Below are positions 22,476-36,600 of a DNA stretch of 64,000 nucleotides, in pieces. Position numbers and translations under genes: made by a program. The stretch spans positions 1,240,001 to 1,304,000 of the forward strand of contig JAECYW010000012.1 of the NCBI GenBank assembly GCA_023014335.1. The letters run 5' to 3'. Position 1 is the first letter of the stretch; the number at the start of each line of letters is the position of its first letter. The stretch is from Galerina marginata. Taxonomy: Eukaryota > Basidiomycota > Agaricomycetes > Agaricales > Galerinaceae. The notes beneath the pieces are model-generated. The model saw only the letters and a list, made by a program, of their open reading frames with translations, was not told the DNA's origin and made no database searches.

Positions 22476-24456
22476 ATGGATGAAAAGGCGTACAAGGAAT
22501 TAGAGCCCGAAGCTGTCCAGGATCTAGTTCGCCACAAACAGCTTGTTCTGACTGATTGCGAAATGTCCAGCATCGAATTTACCCAGCGCTCTCTCAGCAA
22601 TATCTGCTCTCTCACCTCCGCTCTTTGTATCCACGGTAAGCTTAACAATCTCTCTGGTTGAACAAGTACTAACTATTTATTAGATCACTCAGTCGTTAGC
22701 AAGAACCCTAACGATTGTCATCACACCGGAAACCTTCAGCAGATCCTGGATTGCATCGACCAGGGTGATAAAGGCAAAATCTTGAACGTCTTGGACATTC
22801 CTAACTCCACTTGTCCTCTTCCGACCACTGGGTACTCTTCTGAGCTTATAGCTTGGAATGCTACTGGTGCTGACCTCTTCTGCCACCGTCAAACCGAGCA
22901 CTATCCCTACTCGGATATGTCATGGTATCTCATCGGGCTTAGCGGCGCCTTACATCTCGGCCACATTGATAGTGATGGCCAGGGTACTGTCATTGAGGTT
23001 AGGAACCAAGACGGCGCCAAGTTTTGGATGAAGGCCACCCGGAAAGAACTTTTGAAGAAAAACCCTGACCCAGAAGTGGATCGAGCTGCCGCTATGTTGG
23101 AACTGGCAAACATTAACATGTTTCTTCAGTTTTCTTTGGAGGTTCCCAATTTGGATCATTGGATCTTGGAAGGTATACTCCTAACCCACAAAACTCGGCT
23201 GTAAGTTTTTCTCTATTTAGCTATAACTTGTTTATTGACCCCAGATTTCTAGGGTAATGGGTCCTGACTGCCCTCACTGGGTTTATACCCCATTTCACAC
23301 TATCTGCTCGGGTGGTCACTATATAGCTTCCTCAACTATCCACGATACAATGATTGGTCTCATTCACGCTTTCATGCTCGATAACTTCATTTCCAACACC
23401 AACCATACTCCCACTCGCATCCTGCTTTGCCGCCTCGCCTCCTTATATTATGAAGGTCTCGTAAAGCAGAGGTATAACAAATATGGTTGGTCTTTTTGCT
23501 TTTATTCTTTTCTCTGCCTAATATTATCTTAATTACAGAAATCGCACATGCCCATGTTTTCGATTTAGAAAACTTTTCATCCGTCGTCGACTTGATGTCA
23601 TTTTGCAATCTCATCATTTTGATCAACGTCCTCGACTTCAAAACCTACATGTACAATCAGGATATCACGGTCAACAACGTCAAGGAACTCTCTGCAGAAC
23701 GTCTCGCAGCCATCGAAGCTTTCGACTTCAACGCAGTTCATCCAAAGGATCGCTTGCGGTACCAACACGCCAGAGGACAGGCTTACGCTCTTATTGACTG
23801 GCTTTTTAAGTCAGTTGATATCGTCGATAAAAAGACCAAATGGACCGTCAAGAATCCTCGTACTTCTCTTTGGGTTCCTTACATCGCTCAGCAGGCTTCT
23901 GCTCTTCTCCTTTACAGGAAGAAAGCTGACAAGGCTAAATTTAAAGGCGCCCCAGGAAGTATAGCAGCAACCCTTAACCGTCAGATCCTGCTCTGCTTTG
24001 AGGGCACCTTCCTTGAAGACCCTGTCAATGAGGCTATGGAATCCGAACATGAAGTTTTCACCTTCTTGGAGCCACTTAGGTATGATGTGATACGCCTAAC
24101 TGCTTTGAAAGCTCCTTTACGTGAGTTCATATTATCTATTTTATATTTCATTATATTGATTTGTTGCATTTCTAGTCCGTCGTGAACCTTTTGACTGGGG
24201 TGAAACTGCAGCGGATAAAAAGTTTCACACAGGTAATGCCCAAGGGTGGGCACTTTCATCTGAAGATATTGAAGAGGCCTACTTGACTGCTCGTGATCTG
24301 GAACCTGAGGAGGAGGAGCCTGTTGTGCCGGTTGTTCAAGAGCAAGAGGAAGAGGAAGAGGAAGAGCCGGAGGTAGCTGTAAGGCCTTCAAAACGCCGTA
24401 AAACACAGGTCATACCTTCTCCTTCTGCCTCACCTCCTGTATCTTCTGAAGTATGA
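22476..24456 (+). CDS. JmjC-like 2OG-Fe(II) oxygenase (590 aa, 5 exons; may be 5'-truncated)
   Basis: Exons 22476-22635, 22684-23200, 23253-23485, 23539-24120 and 24176-24456 sum to 591 codons. JmjC enzymes use iron and 2-oxoglutarate to hydroxylate or demethylate proteins, often histones. The signature is clear: 'LGHIDSDGQGTVIEV' (His147, Asp149 as iron ligands), 'GAKFW', then 'CPHWVYTPFHTICSGGH' (His234 as third ligand). The C-terminus has a Glu-rich run followed by 'RPSKRRKTQ', a likely nuclear signal. The reading frame stays open upstream of the chosen ATG to 22359, exactly where the truncated A element ends, so the original N-terminus may have been lost there. The gene ends 170 bp before the Helitron start. 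Confidence 0.7.
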
Positions 24457-24626
24457 TTACTTCTTTTGTATTATTACGCGTATAACTTGGTTTGTTTGCT
24501 CTATGTTTATACCCTCAGTCTAACATCAGTAACCAAACAAACAACAACTAAGGTTGAAAGTTCAACTTTTGAGGAGCGCTCTTTCTTCCTACTTACCATC
24601 ATCTACTCTCTCTGTCTTCATCTCAA

Positions 24627-27600
24627 ATGAAGTTACTCCTTATCTTCCTAGTCTTCTTTATACTTATACCAGCAAAGCTCAATCAAATATCTCAGTCCTT
24701 GCAAAGCTTTGCTTTAGGTATACCTTTAATACACTTTGAAGTCTCAAATCTGACTCTTTTGACCTTCAAAGGTGACACTCATGACATTCAAAACTCATCT
24801 GGCATTCTTGGCATTGGCATTAGCATTCAGCATACTTTTGATACTTCTGACATTACTATTCAACATATACCCAATATCCATGGCACTAGACTTCAATATA
24901 TATCTGATATATTTACCACTAAGTCCTTTCATAGGACTATATCTAGCATCGATAGTCATGACTTAGTTAGCAAATTTAAACCATGCACTCAACATATGTT
25001 TGAGGCTTTTGTAGAATATATTTATTTGACTAGCTGTTCTTTAAACAAGCTGTTTTACTATGTATATATGGCTTCATTAGACACTGATATCTTTTATCAG
25101 GTGCATAGAGTGTATTTACAACTTATCAGAAACCTTCTATTGAAACATGAATATTCAAATTTTATGAGGCTTAACACTAAATCTTCTCAGTTGGCCCTGC
25201 ATCAGCTGGCTTTGTTTACTTACGACGTATCTCCAATATTAGTATCTTCTGCTATTCAGACTCTTGTTTTGACTAGAATTTCCATGCTTTATCTACATGA
25301 AGAGAAAATATCTATGCAGTGGTGGTATAATTATCAGCAGCCTTTATCTAATTTTTGTATCACTAATTCTTGTTCTAAACACTTTATAAACCAATTAAAA
25401 TGTTCAATAGCACATAATTGGGATGGAAGTAATTGTATTCTTCAACCTGATAACTCGTCTTTCTTTGGAGCTGGTACTAAAAAAACTCTAACATATGCTT
25501 CTATTTCAAAATATATTCTTTTTCAAAATTCCTCAATCTGCATAGATAATACAACATTAAAATATAGTGGTCATATGGTATTTAAGGAAGCTTTGGACAA
25601 ATATAGGAATAAGAATGACATTCTTTTAGTTCGTGTACCTTTGGAGCTATTATGTGATAAGATTACTCTAAGTCAAGCCCGTGCTATTGCAAAGTGTCAT
25701 AATATCAGTAAAATAAGTAAACATTCTTTACCAGCTTTAATGAATGTACTATCTTCTCATCAGTGTGTTGGTAACTGTGCTGGCTTTTGTACTATTTTTT
25801 CCCTTGCACCAGCTATATTAACACCTGCAACACCTGCTGAACGTAACCACACTTGGTATAACAAGCTTGATAAAATCAAAAAAGCAAATCTTATCGACAA
25901 TATAGTAGCCCAAAAGAACTTGAAGAAACAGAAAGATATATCACAGTCTGAAGAAAGAAATAAAGCTTTTCCTCCTCAGCCACCATCTAAAAGTTTACTT
26001 TATAAAATCATTTCAGGCTTTATACAAGATACAAGTCCTTCTCAATTTGTAGAAGCAGGCTGTGCAGTTTGTGGAAGATTAACACCATTTAGAAATCTAA
26101 TACCCTTAAGTGAAATAAAAGATAGACTAAAGGTATTAATAAACCCAGGTATTACTCGCAAAGAAAGAAATACTCCTGAAGATCCTATTTCTGATATTAC
26201 TGGTCCAATTATTGATTCAAAATGTACTCATGCATGTAAAACCTGTTGTGCTAGTTTAAAGAAAAACAAAATACCCTCATTTGCTTTAGCTTCAGGTTTT
26301 TGGATTGGCGAAGTACCAGATGTGCTTAAAAATCTGACTTATGTAGAAAAGCTTTTAATTGCACGTGTAAGACACAACAGATGCATAGTCAAAGTGGCAT
26401 CAGGCAGATATAAAATGAGAGCCAATGCTATTACCTTTCAAAATCCAGTCCCAAAAATATATGATGTTTTACCACCTCCAGTAAAAGAGCTTGATGAAGT
26501 TCTTGCATTTATATTTACTGGACCTTGCAGACCCACCAAAGATGATATTAAACGCACTCCTTTACTTGTCCGTCGCAATCATGTAGCTAATGCTTTAAAT
26601 TGGCTTAAATTAAATCATGCTGATTATTCTGATGTCGGAATCTCAAAAGACAACTTAATGCAATATCCTGAAAGTGACTGTCCTGTTGTTATTGATTATA
26701 GAGAGTCTATTATAAATAAAGATCCAGAAGCCACTAGTGTACATGATAATGAAGAAGAAGATGGTGTAGAATCAGGTCCTTGCTCATTTACTGTTCAAGG
26801 TCTTACAGGACAAGAGTTTTCAGAGCTTTCTATTGATACTATAAAGGCTAAAGCTTTAGAACATCTTATGAGCAATGGAAAAATTTTATTTGCAGGCCAT
26901 TCTGAAAAACCTTGCTCAATATTTAAAAATCCTCAGTTGTTTCCTTCTATGCTTCCATGGCTTTTTCCATATGGTCATGGTGGTATAGGTCAATCAATAA
27001 TGAACAAAATCCATTCACCTTTGGTCCAGAAAAGACATCTTTTAATGTATCATGATAAAAGGTTTCAAACTGATCCTAATTTTCCTTTGATTGCATTTAA
27101 TCATGAACAGATTTCTCAAAGTACAAGTCGAGGAAGACTAGTAGTGCAAAGGTCTTATTTTTCTGAAATGGCTAATCGCCTATTAAACCTTAATCATTCA
27201 GTGTTATCTAATATTAGCAAGCGCCTTTCTCTTGGTGAGCGTGTAAAACCTGAAACTGAAGAGGAAAAACTATGCTATAAAGTCATACAAGACTTGGATA
27301 CAATTGGAGGTCATGTTGAAGGTTCTTTAGCAGGTAAAAAGTCTATGCGCAATGAAATATGGTCTTTGATTTCCTATATAGGTGCTCCTTCTTGGTTTAT
27401 TACACTTTCTCCTGCAGATAGTAAACATCCAATCTGTCTTTATTTTGCTGATAAGGATATTGAGTTCAAACCTGAGATTTGTCTACCAGATGAAGCTTAC
27501 CGCCTTGTTGCTCAAAACCCTGTGGCAGCTGCAAGATTCTTTCACTTGGTCAGAGGCCATTGCTGCGCATGGCAAAAACAAGTTCTTACTTTGGGGTGAG

Positions 27601-30600
27601 TCAGCACCTAGAGACCAATGATTAAATAATGCATGTTAAATAAAGAATTAAATAAATAAATGTTAAATAAGCAAATAATGGACAGTCCGCTCAAATCTGA
27701 ACCAATTAGGATGATCTTATACTCAAAAAAAGCAGAAAAATGAGGCGGTTCTAACAAGCCTAAAACGGCCTGGTCACGTGACCAGGAAAGCCCTGATTTT
27801 TACGATTTTTTTGATACCAAGATCATAAAAATTGGCCCAGTAATGGCTGAGATACAGAAACCATGCAGGGTCACTATAGCAGTGGGAGAATTTCCAACCA
27901 TTGCGTTAGAAACCATTTCTGCCTGCTATGCAGGCCGGAAAACAAGTTCTTTTACTACGTAAGAACTTGTAACAAGATTAATTATTAGACTACAATAAGA
28001 ACTTGTAATAAGATTAATTCTTACGTCGCTTAGTTTTTATCGGATTGCCTTGAAACAAAGTGTGTAATTATCAGAAAAATCAGGGCTAAAAGATAGTGTC
28101 ACATATGTATTGTCACACCTTTATGTGACTTACCAAATGCGGAATATTGTTTGAAATACACTATATTGGGAGATTTAAAAGCATTAAAATAAAATAAAAA
28201 TACAGATGATGTTTTTTTTACCTAAGGGATGGTATGTGCACACATATCACATGACATATCCCTGAGAATATTTTGGTCTAACTTGGTGCATTACCAAATC
28301 CAAGGCAATTGCACAAAGTCCTGCTGTGAGTTTGATTATGTAAGCTTCTAGAACATTATTTCCATGTTATTTGGTCATGTTTTGCAATGTTTGGTGTGCC
28401 TTTTATGGGTTATCCAGTCAGTTTAACACCAATTTTCGGATTTTCACCAAGTTGAGCTGACTGTTTGCCTGATTTGGACACCATGACATCATTGCAAAAC
28501 ATATGTAAATATTTGTACATTATTCTAGATTGGTCTGGGCAACACATTTTAGCATATTTAGCTCACTGAAATCTGTTTTAAGTGTAAATTCACACAAATT
28601 TGCGCTTTTTGGGTCGTGTGAGCAGGTCACATGACCTAATCAACCCTGGATACACATGCCACATGAAAGCCCTGATTTTTACGATTTTTTTGATACCAAG
28701 ATCATAAAAATTGGCCCAGTAATGGCTGAGATACAGAAACCATGCAGGGTCACTATAGCAGTGGGAGAATTTCCAACCATTGCGTTAGAAACCATTTCTG
28801 CCTGCTATGCAGGCCGGAAAACAAGTTCTTTTACTACGTAAGAACTTGTAACAAGATTAATTATTAGACTACAATAAGAACTTGTAATAAGATTAATTCT
28901 TACGTCGCTTAGTTTTTATCGGATTGCCTTGAAACAAAGTGTGTAATTATCAGAAAAATCAGGGCTAAAAGATAGTGTCACATATGTATTGTCACACCTT
29001 TATGTGACTTACCAAATGCGGAATATTGTTTGAAATACACTATATTGGGAGATTTAAAAGCATTAAAATAAAATAAAAATACAGATGATGTTTTTTTTAC
29101 CTAAGGGATGGTATGTGCACACATATCACATGACATATCCCTGAGAATATTTTGGTCTAACTTGGTGCATTACCAAATCCAAGGCAATTGCACAAAGTCC
29201 TGCTGTGAGTTTGATTATGTAAGCTTCTAGAACATTATTTCCATGTTATTTGGTCATGTTTTGCAATGTTTGGTGTGCCTTTTATGGGTTATCCAGTCAG
29301 TTTAACACCAATTTTCGGATTTTCACCAAGTTGAGCTGACTGTTTGCCTGATTTGGACACCATGACATCATTGCAAAACATATGTAAATATTTGTACATT
29401 ATTCTAGATTGGTCTGGGCAACACATTTTAGCATATTTAGCTCACTGAAATCTGTTTTAAGTGTAAATTCACACAAATTTGCGCTTTTTGGGTCGTGTGA
29501 GCAGGTCACATGACCTAATCAACCCTGGATACACATGCCACATGAAAGCCCTGATTTTTACGATTTTTTTGATACCAAGATCATAAAAATTGGCCCAGTA
29601 ATGGCTGAGATACAGAAACCATGCAGGGTCACTATAGCAGTGGGAGAATTTCCAACCATTGCGTTAGAAACCATTTCTGCCTGCTATGCAGGCCGGAAAA
29701 CAAGTTCTTTTACTACGTAAGAACTTGTAACAAGATTAATTATTAGACTACAATAAGAACTTGTAATAAGATTAATTCTTACGTCGCTTAGTTTTTATCG
29801 GATTGCCTTGAAACAAAGTGTGTAATTATCAGAAAAATCAGGGCTAAAAGATAGTGTCACATATGTATTGTCACACCTTTATGTGACTTACCAAATGCGG
29901 AATATTGTTTGAAATACACTATATTGGGAGATTTAAAAGCATTAAAATAAAATAAAAATACAGATGATGTTTTTTTTACCTAAGGGATGGTATGTGCACA
30001 CATATCACATGACATATCCCTGAGAATATTTTGGTCTAACTTGGTGCATTACCAAATCCAAGGCAATTGCACAAAGTCCTGCTGTGAGTTTGATTATGTA
30101 AGCTTCTAGAACATTATTTCCATGTTATTTGGTCATGTTTTGCAATGTTTGGTGTGCCTTTTATGGGTTATCCAGTCAGTTTAACACCAATTTTCGGATT
30201 TTCACCAAGTTGAGCTGACTGTTTGCCTGATTTGGACACCATGACATCATTGCAAAACATATGTAAATATTTGTACATTATTCTAGATTGGTCTGGGCAA
30301 CACATTTTAGCATATTTAGCTCACTGAAATCTGTTTTAAGTGTAAATTCACACAAATTTGCGCTTTTTGGGTCGTGTGAGCAGGTCACATGACCTAATCA
30401 ACCCTGGATACACATGCCACATGAAAGCCCTGATTTTTACGATTTTTTTGATACCAAGATCATAAAAATTGGCCCAGTAATGGCTGAGATACAGAAACCA
30501 TGCAGGGTCACTATAGCAGTGGGAGAATTTCCAACCATTGCGTTAGAAACCATTTCTGCCTGCTATGCAGGCCGGAAAACAAGTTCTTTTACTACGTAAG

Positions 30601-33600
30601 AACTTGTAACAAGATTAATTATTAGACTACAATAAGAACTTGTAATAAGATTAATTCTTACGTCGCTTAGTTTTTATCGGATTGCCTTGAAACAAAGTGT
30701 GTAATTATCAGAAAAATCAGGGCTAAAAGATAGTGTCACATATGTATTGTCACACCTTTATGTGACTTACCAAATGCGGAATATTGTTTGAAATACACTA
30801 TATTGGGAGATTTAAAAGCATTAAAATAAAATAAAAATACAGATGATGTTTTTTTTACCTAAGGGATGGTATGTGCACACATATCACATGACATATCCCT
30901 GAGAATATTTTGGTCTAACTTGGTGCATTACCAAATCCAAGGCAATTGCACAAAGTCCTGCTGTGAGTTTGATTATGTAAGCTTCTAGAACATTATTTCC
31001 ATGTTATTTGGTCATGTTTTGCAATGTTTGGTGTGCCTTTTATGGGTTATCCAGTCAGTTTAACACCAATTTTCGGATTTTCACCAAGTTGAGCTGACTG
31101 TTTGCCTGATTTGGACACCATGACATCATTGCAAAACATATGTAAATATTTGTACATTATTCTAGATTGGTCTGGGCAACACATTTTAGCATATTTAGCT
31201 CACTGAAATCTGTTTTAAGTGTAAATTCACACAAATTTGCGCTTTTTGGGTCGTGTGAGCAGGTCACATGACCTAATCAACCCTGGATACACATGCCACA
31301 TGAAAGCCCTGATTTTTACGATTTTTTTGATACCAAGATCATAAAAATTGGCCCAGTAATGGCTGAGATACAGAAACCATGCAGGGTCACTATAGCAGTG
31401 GGAGAATTTCCAACCATTGCGTTAGAAACCATTTCTGCCTGCTATGCAGGCCGGAAAACAAGTTCTTTTACTACGTAAGAACTTGTAACAAGATTAATTA
31501 TTAGACTACAATAAGAACTTGTAATAAGATTAATTCTTACGTCGCTTAGTTTTTATCGGATTGCCTTGAAACAAAGTGTGTAATTATCAGAAAAATCAGG
31601 GCTAAAAGATAGTGTCACATATGTATTGTCACACCTTTATGTGACTTACCAAATGCGGAATATTGTTTGAAATACACTATATTGGGAGATTTAAAAGCAT
31701 TAAAATAAAATAAAAATACAGATGATGTTTTTTTTACCTAAGGGATGGTATGTGCACACATATCACATGACATATCCCTGAGAATATTTTGGTCTAACTT
31801 GGTGCATTACCAAATCCAAGGCAATTGCACAAAGTCCTGCTGTGAGTTTGATTATGTAAGCTTCTAGAACATTATTTCCATGTTATTTGGTCATGTTTTG
31901 CAATGTTTGGTGTGCCTTTTATGGGTTATCCAGTCAGTTTAACACCAATTTTCGGATTTTCACCAAGTTGAGCTGACTGTTTGCCTGATTTGGACACCAT
32001 GACATCATTGCAAAACATATGTAAATATTTGTACATTATTCTAGATTGGTCTGGGCAACACATTTTAGCATATTTAGCTCACTGAAATCTGTTTTAAGTG
32101 TAAATTCACACAAATTTGCGCTTTTTGGGTCGTGTGAGCAGGTCACATGACCTAATCAACCCTGGATACACATGCCACATGAAAGCCCTGATTTTTACGA
32201 TTTTTTTGATACCAAGATCATAAAAATTGGCCCAGTAATGGCTGAGATACAGAAACCATGCAGGGTCACTATAGCAGTGGGAGAATTTCCAACCATTGCG
32301 TTAGAAACCATTTCTGCCTGCTATGCAGGCCGGAAAACAAGTTCTTTTACTACGTAAGAACTTGTAATTTTATGTGTGAAACCTTCATTAAACATGTATT
32401 GGGTGTTGGCAATAACTCTCCAGGCTTGTATGGTAAAACAAATGCTTATTATGGAACAGTTGAACAACAAGGTCGTCTAACTTTGCATCTACATCTTCTA
32501 TTATGGATTAAAAATTCACTTTCACCTCAGGAGATCAGAGATCGCATCATGGATACTACTTCTGACTTTCAAAAACAAATGGTAGAATATCTGGAAAGTG
32601 TTCATCAAGGTGAATTGTTAAATGAAAAGCCATTAGCTGATATCCTTGCATCTTTTAAATCTAAGCAAGAACAGACTGGTTATTCAGATCCAACAAAAAC
32701 AATGCCAAAACCTCCACCTGAGTTATGTAAATCAAAAAATTGTACAGATTGTTCCAAGTGCAAGGAATTAAGTGAATGGTGGATCAAATTTGAAGAAGAG
32801 ACCAATGATATACTTGCAAGATCTAATAGACATGACTGTAGAACTGATATTGAAACCAAAGATGGTAGATCTGTAAGAAAAGGCTGTAAAAATAGCAAAG
32901 GTGAATGTAAAGCAAGATTTCCTAGAGATATTGTTGAGAATACAATGGTTGAACCTCTTACAGGTGCTCTAAAATTGAAAAAAGGTGAAAGTTGGATGAA
33001 TACATTTACACCAGCTCTGTCTTATCTTATTAGAGCAAATACAGATGTAACAAGTCTTTTGTCTGGAACTTCAGTCAAAGCTGTTGTTGCTTATGTTACA
33101 GATTATGTTACTAAACCAGGTCTTACAACTTATTCAATCTTTGATACAGTGCGCCAAATATTTTCTAAAAATTCAGAGTTACTAGGTGGTAGCAGTAGTC
33201 GCCAAGAAACTGCTAGAGCTTTAATGACTAAAATGGTCAACTCACTTACATCTAAAATGGAAATAGGAAGTCCAATGGCATCTTTATATCTATTAGGAAA
33301 TCCAGATCATTATACTCAGCACAAATTTATAAAGTTTTACTGGAGACTCTATGTCCGCAAAGTCAGAGATGCATGGGGTGATAATGATAAAGAAGAAAGT
33401 CCAGAAAAAGTTGTTCTTGATAAGAATCTTGGAGACTATGTTGGTCTTTCTAAAGTTGATGATTATATTTATCGCCCAAACATACACAAAAATATCACTT
33501 TATATGATTGGATTCGAAGATCAGAAACTACAAGACGCTCAAAAAAGAACTTGAAAAAATTTGACTCCTTACAAGATATACTTAATGGACAGCTTGATAA

Positions 33601-36600
33601 CATAGAAGAAGAAGAATTAAATGAGCAGCTAGATTCAAATGATGAGCTAGATCTTATTTCACAAGTTGGTGGTGGCAAATCCAGCCAGTCAGATGATGAA
33701 TTAAATATTCAAAATAGTACTATCAATAAACCTGCTGAAACAAGTCTTAATATAAAGTATAACTTCTTACCTGGTCATCCTCTGTATAGAACACATGAAG
33801 TAGTTTATAAAACCAATGATCCCTTAGTAATTCCAGTGTTTTTAGGTGGCATTCTTCCTAGAAGTGATCAAGGTGATAGAGAATATTATTGTTCAACAAT
33901 GTTAACACTTTTTAAACCATGGAGAACTGGAAGAGATCTTAAGCTTGAAAATCAAACCTGGGATGAAGCTTTTAATGCTTTCAAATTTGCTAAACATCAA
34001 AACCAGTTGATGAAGAATTTCAATTTAAGATATGAATGCAATGATGCCAGAGATGATTACTCTGCTAAATTGAAAAAAGGTGCAGCTCAAAAGAATAGTA
34101 TATTTGGATCTTGGATTGATAGTGAACAAACTCTTAATGAACTAGATCAGACAGCATTAGATTATACAGATGATGGTCCACTAGCATCTTTTGATAATGA
34201 ACAAGACATGTCTGAACTTCTTATCAATGATGCAGCTAAAACTGAAGAAATGGCTCAGATTGAAAAAGTAGTTCAAAATATAGGCTGGCTGGATAGCTCC
34301 AAAGACAATACTATAAAACCTGATAGCACTTTTAAACCTACTGAGAATTTCAATAGCAGTGAATGGAATTCTATAGTTGATGCTGCTAAAAAAGATGTTA
34401 TTGCTCAAAGAATGAAGGATCTGCCATCAGGTATTAATAAATCTACTGATAACCATGAGTCTCATGATGAAGTTGTAGTATCAGATATATCATATATTAA
34501 TAAGGATTTCCAGGCTGAGAAATTGAATGAACAGAAATTCATTGATGATACTGTTAGTAAATTTAGTTTGAATACAGAACAAGAGCGTGCATTCCGCATT
34601 GTGGCTAATCATGCAACTCTTCATAAAACTGAACCTCTTAAAATGTATCTAGGTGGAATGGGTGGAACTGGTAAATCTCAGGTTATTAAAGCTTTAATTG
34701 CTTTTTTTGAACTAAGAAAAGAAAAACATCGCATTATGATTCTGGCTCCTACTGGTTCAGCAGCTGCTTTACTCAAAGGATCTACATATCATTCAGCTCT
34801 AGGTATTCAAACTGAGGCAATGAAAAAAAATGAACAAACCAATTTAGCTCAGGTTTATGCTAGACTTGAAGGTGTTGAATATATTTTTCTTGATGAAGTT
34901 TCAATGTTATCATGTCTTGATCTTTATAAAATCAGTGCTCAGCTTGCTAAACTTAAAAATATTGTTGATAATCCTTTTGGTGGTATGAATATGATTTTTG
35001 CTGGAGATTTTGCTCAACTAGCACCTGTTAAAGGTGCTTCTCTTTACAGTGGAGGAGTTGGTACAACAATTAATGCTGCTATGACAGAACCTGGCCAGCA
35101 AACTGCAATAGGCAAAGCTTTATGGCATCAGATAACTACAGTTGTGATTTTGCGACAAAACATGAGACAAAGATTTCAATCTCCTGCAGATACTAAACTT
35201 CGCACTGCTTTAGAAAATATGCGCTATGCAGCTTGTACAGCTTCTGATATTCAGTTTCTCAGAACAAGAATAGCTGGAAAAAGAAAAGATCAGCCCAATA
35301 TTGCTAGTTCATTATTCCGCAATGTCTCAATCATTCTAGGTTTAAATTCTGAAAAGGATAAAATCAATGATCTGGGATGTCAGAGATTTGCAAAAGACAC
35401 TGGTCAGACTTTAACTGATTTTTATTCTGTGGATACTATTGGTGAAAGTGTTCCACCTGAAACACTTAGACTTTTAAAGAGAAAAAATCCTCAGGCTAAA
35501 ACAATCAGAAAAAAACAAGTCTCTCTTCCTTCAAAACTTCAAAATATTCTATGGAATATGAGATATTCAATGACTGAAACTGTTCCTGGAAAATTGTCTT
35601 TATGTTTTGGAATGCCAGTTATGATTCGCAATAATGATGCTACAGAATTATGTATCACACGTGGTCAAGAAGCTCATGTTGTAGGCTGGCAAGCTTCAAA
35701 AGGTGCTGAAAATCATTTGGTTCTTGATGTTTTATTTGTCAAACTTGATTCACCAGCTAAGACAATTCAACTCAAAGGTCTTCCTCAAAATGTTGTTCCT
35801 TTAACTCGCTCTAGCAAGAGTGTTCTTTGTTCAGGTTTAAAATCTCCTATTTCAATTAATAGATCTCAAGTTTCTGTGCTTCCAAATTTTGCAATGACTG
35901 ATTATGCTTCACAAGGAAAAACAAGAGAATACAATGTTGTAAATTTGAATAGTTGTCGCAGTCATATGGCTTATTACACTGCATTATCTAGAGGTTCAAC
36001 TGCAGAAGGCACAATTATTCTTCAAGGCTTTGATGATCATAAAATTACATGTGGTATATCTGGTTATCTAAGACAAGAATTCAGAGAACTTGAGTTATTA
36101 GATGAGATTACTAGACTCAAATATCTTGATCAACTTCCTACTTCAATTACTGGAAAACTTAGAAATATTATAATAAGACAGTATCAACAAATCAAAGGCA
36201 CAGGTTATTGTCCACCTTGTATAGATAAAGCACTGCAATGGTCTAAAGAAAAGCCAATGGAAAATACAGCAGCTGTTAAAGATAGTCCATGGACTATTAT
36301 CAATAAGAAGCCTGTGGTTTCAAAAGCTAAAACATTTGTTGCACAACACTTTCAGCCTGCCAAAGGTTCAATCCCAGTTAAAGTAAACAATTTAAAGAGA
36401 AAAATAGAAGATACTGAAATACCTATTGTTCCATTAGAGGCTAAAAAAATCATTAAGAACAAAAAACCCAAAATTACTTCTGATATTGAACTTCAAGGCT
36501 TAAAATGGGATTCAGTCAATTATAGCTGTTCTTATGACTCATTATTTACAATATTGTTCAATTTATGGTCTCAAAACAAAAAACAATGGACCAAAGAGCT

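Larger units (their letters stand above)
27545..32367 (+). mobile_element. Family A element with five extra tandem units inside the Helitron gene (A2)
   Basis: The 4,823-bp insertion runs from (A)CTTGGTCAGAGGCC to GAACTTGTA(A). Removing it rejoins '...RFFH' to 'FMCETF' without gap or duplication, so insertion was precise and left no target duplication beyond one ambiguous A. The first 428 bp (to 27972) are a basic element that looks identical to the one in the LINE at 41722-42149 (reverse direction). The rest is a tandem array. Confidence 0.9.

Noticed and set aside
27973..32367. CRISPR-like or satellite interpretation of the arrays.
   Set aside because: Repeat units of 879 and 890 bp without short spacers, in a eukaryotic genome with spliced genes, each ending in a transposon hairpin.
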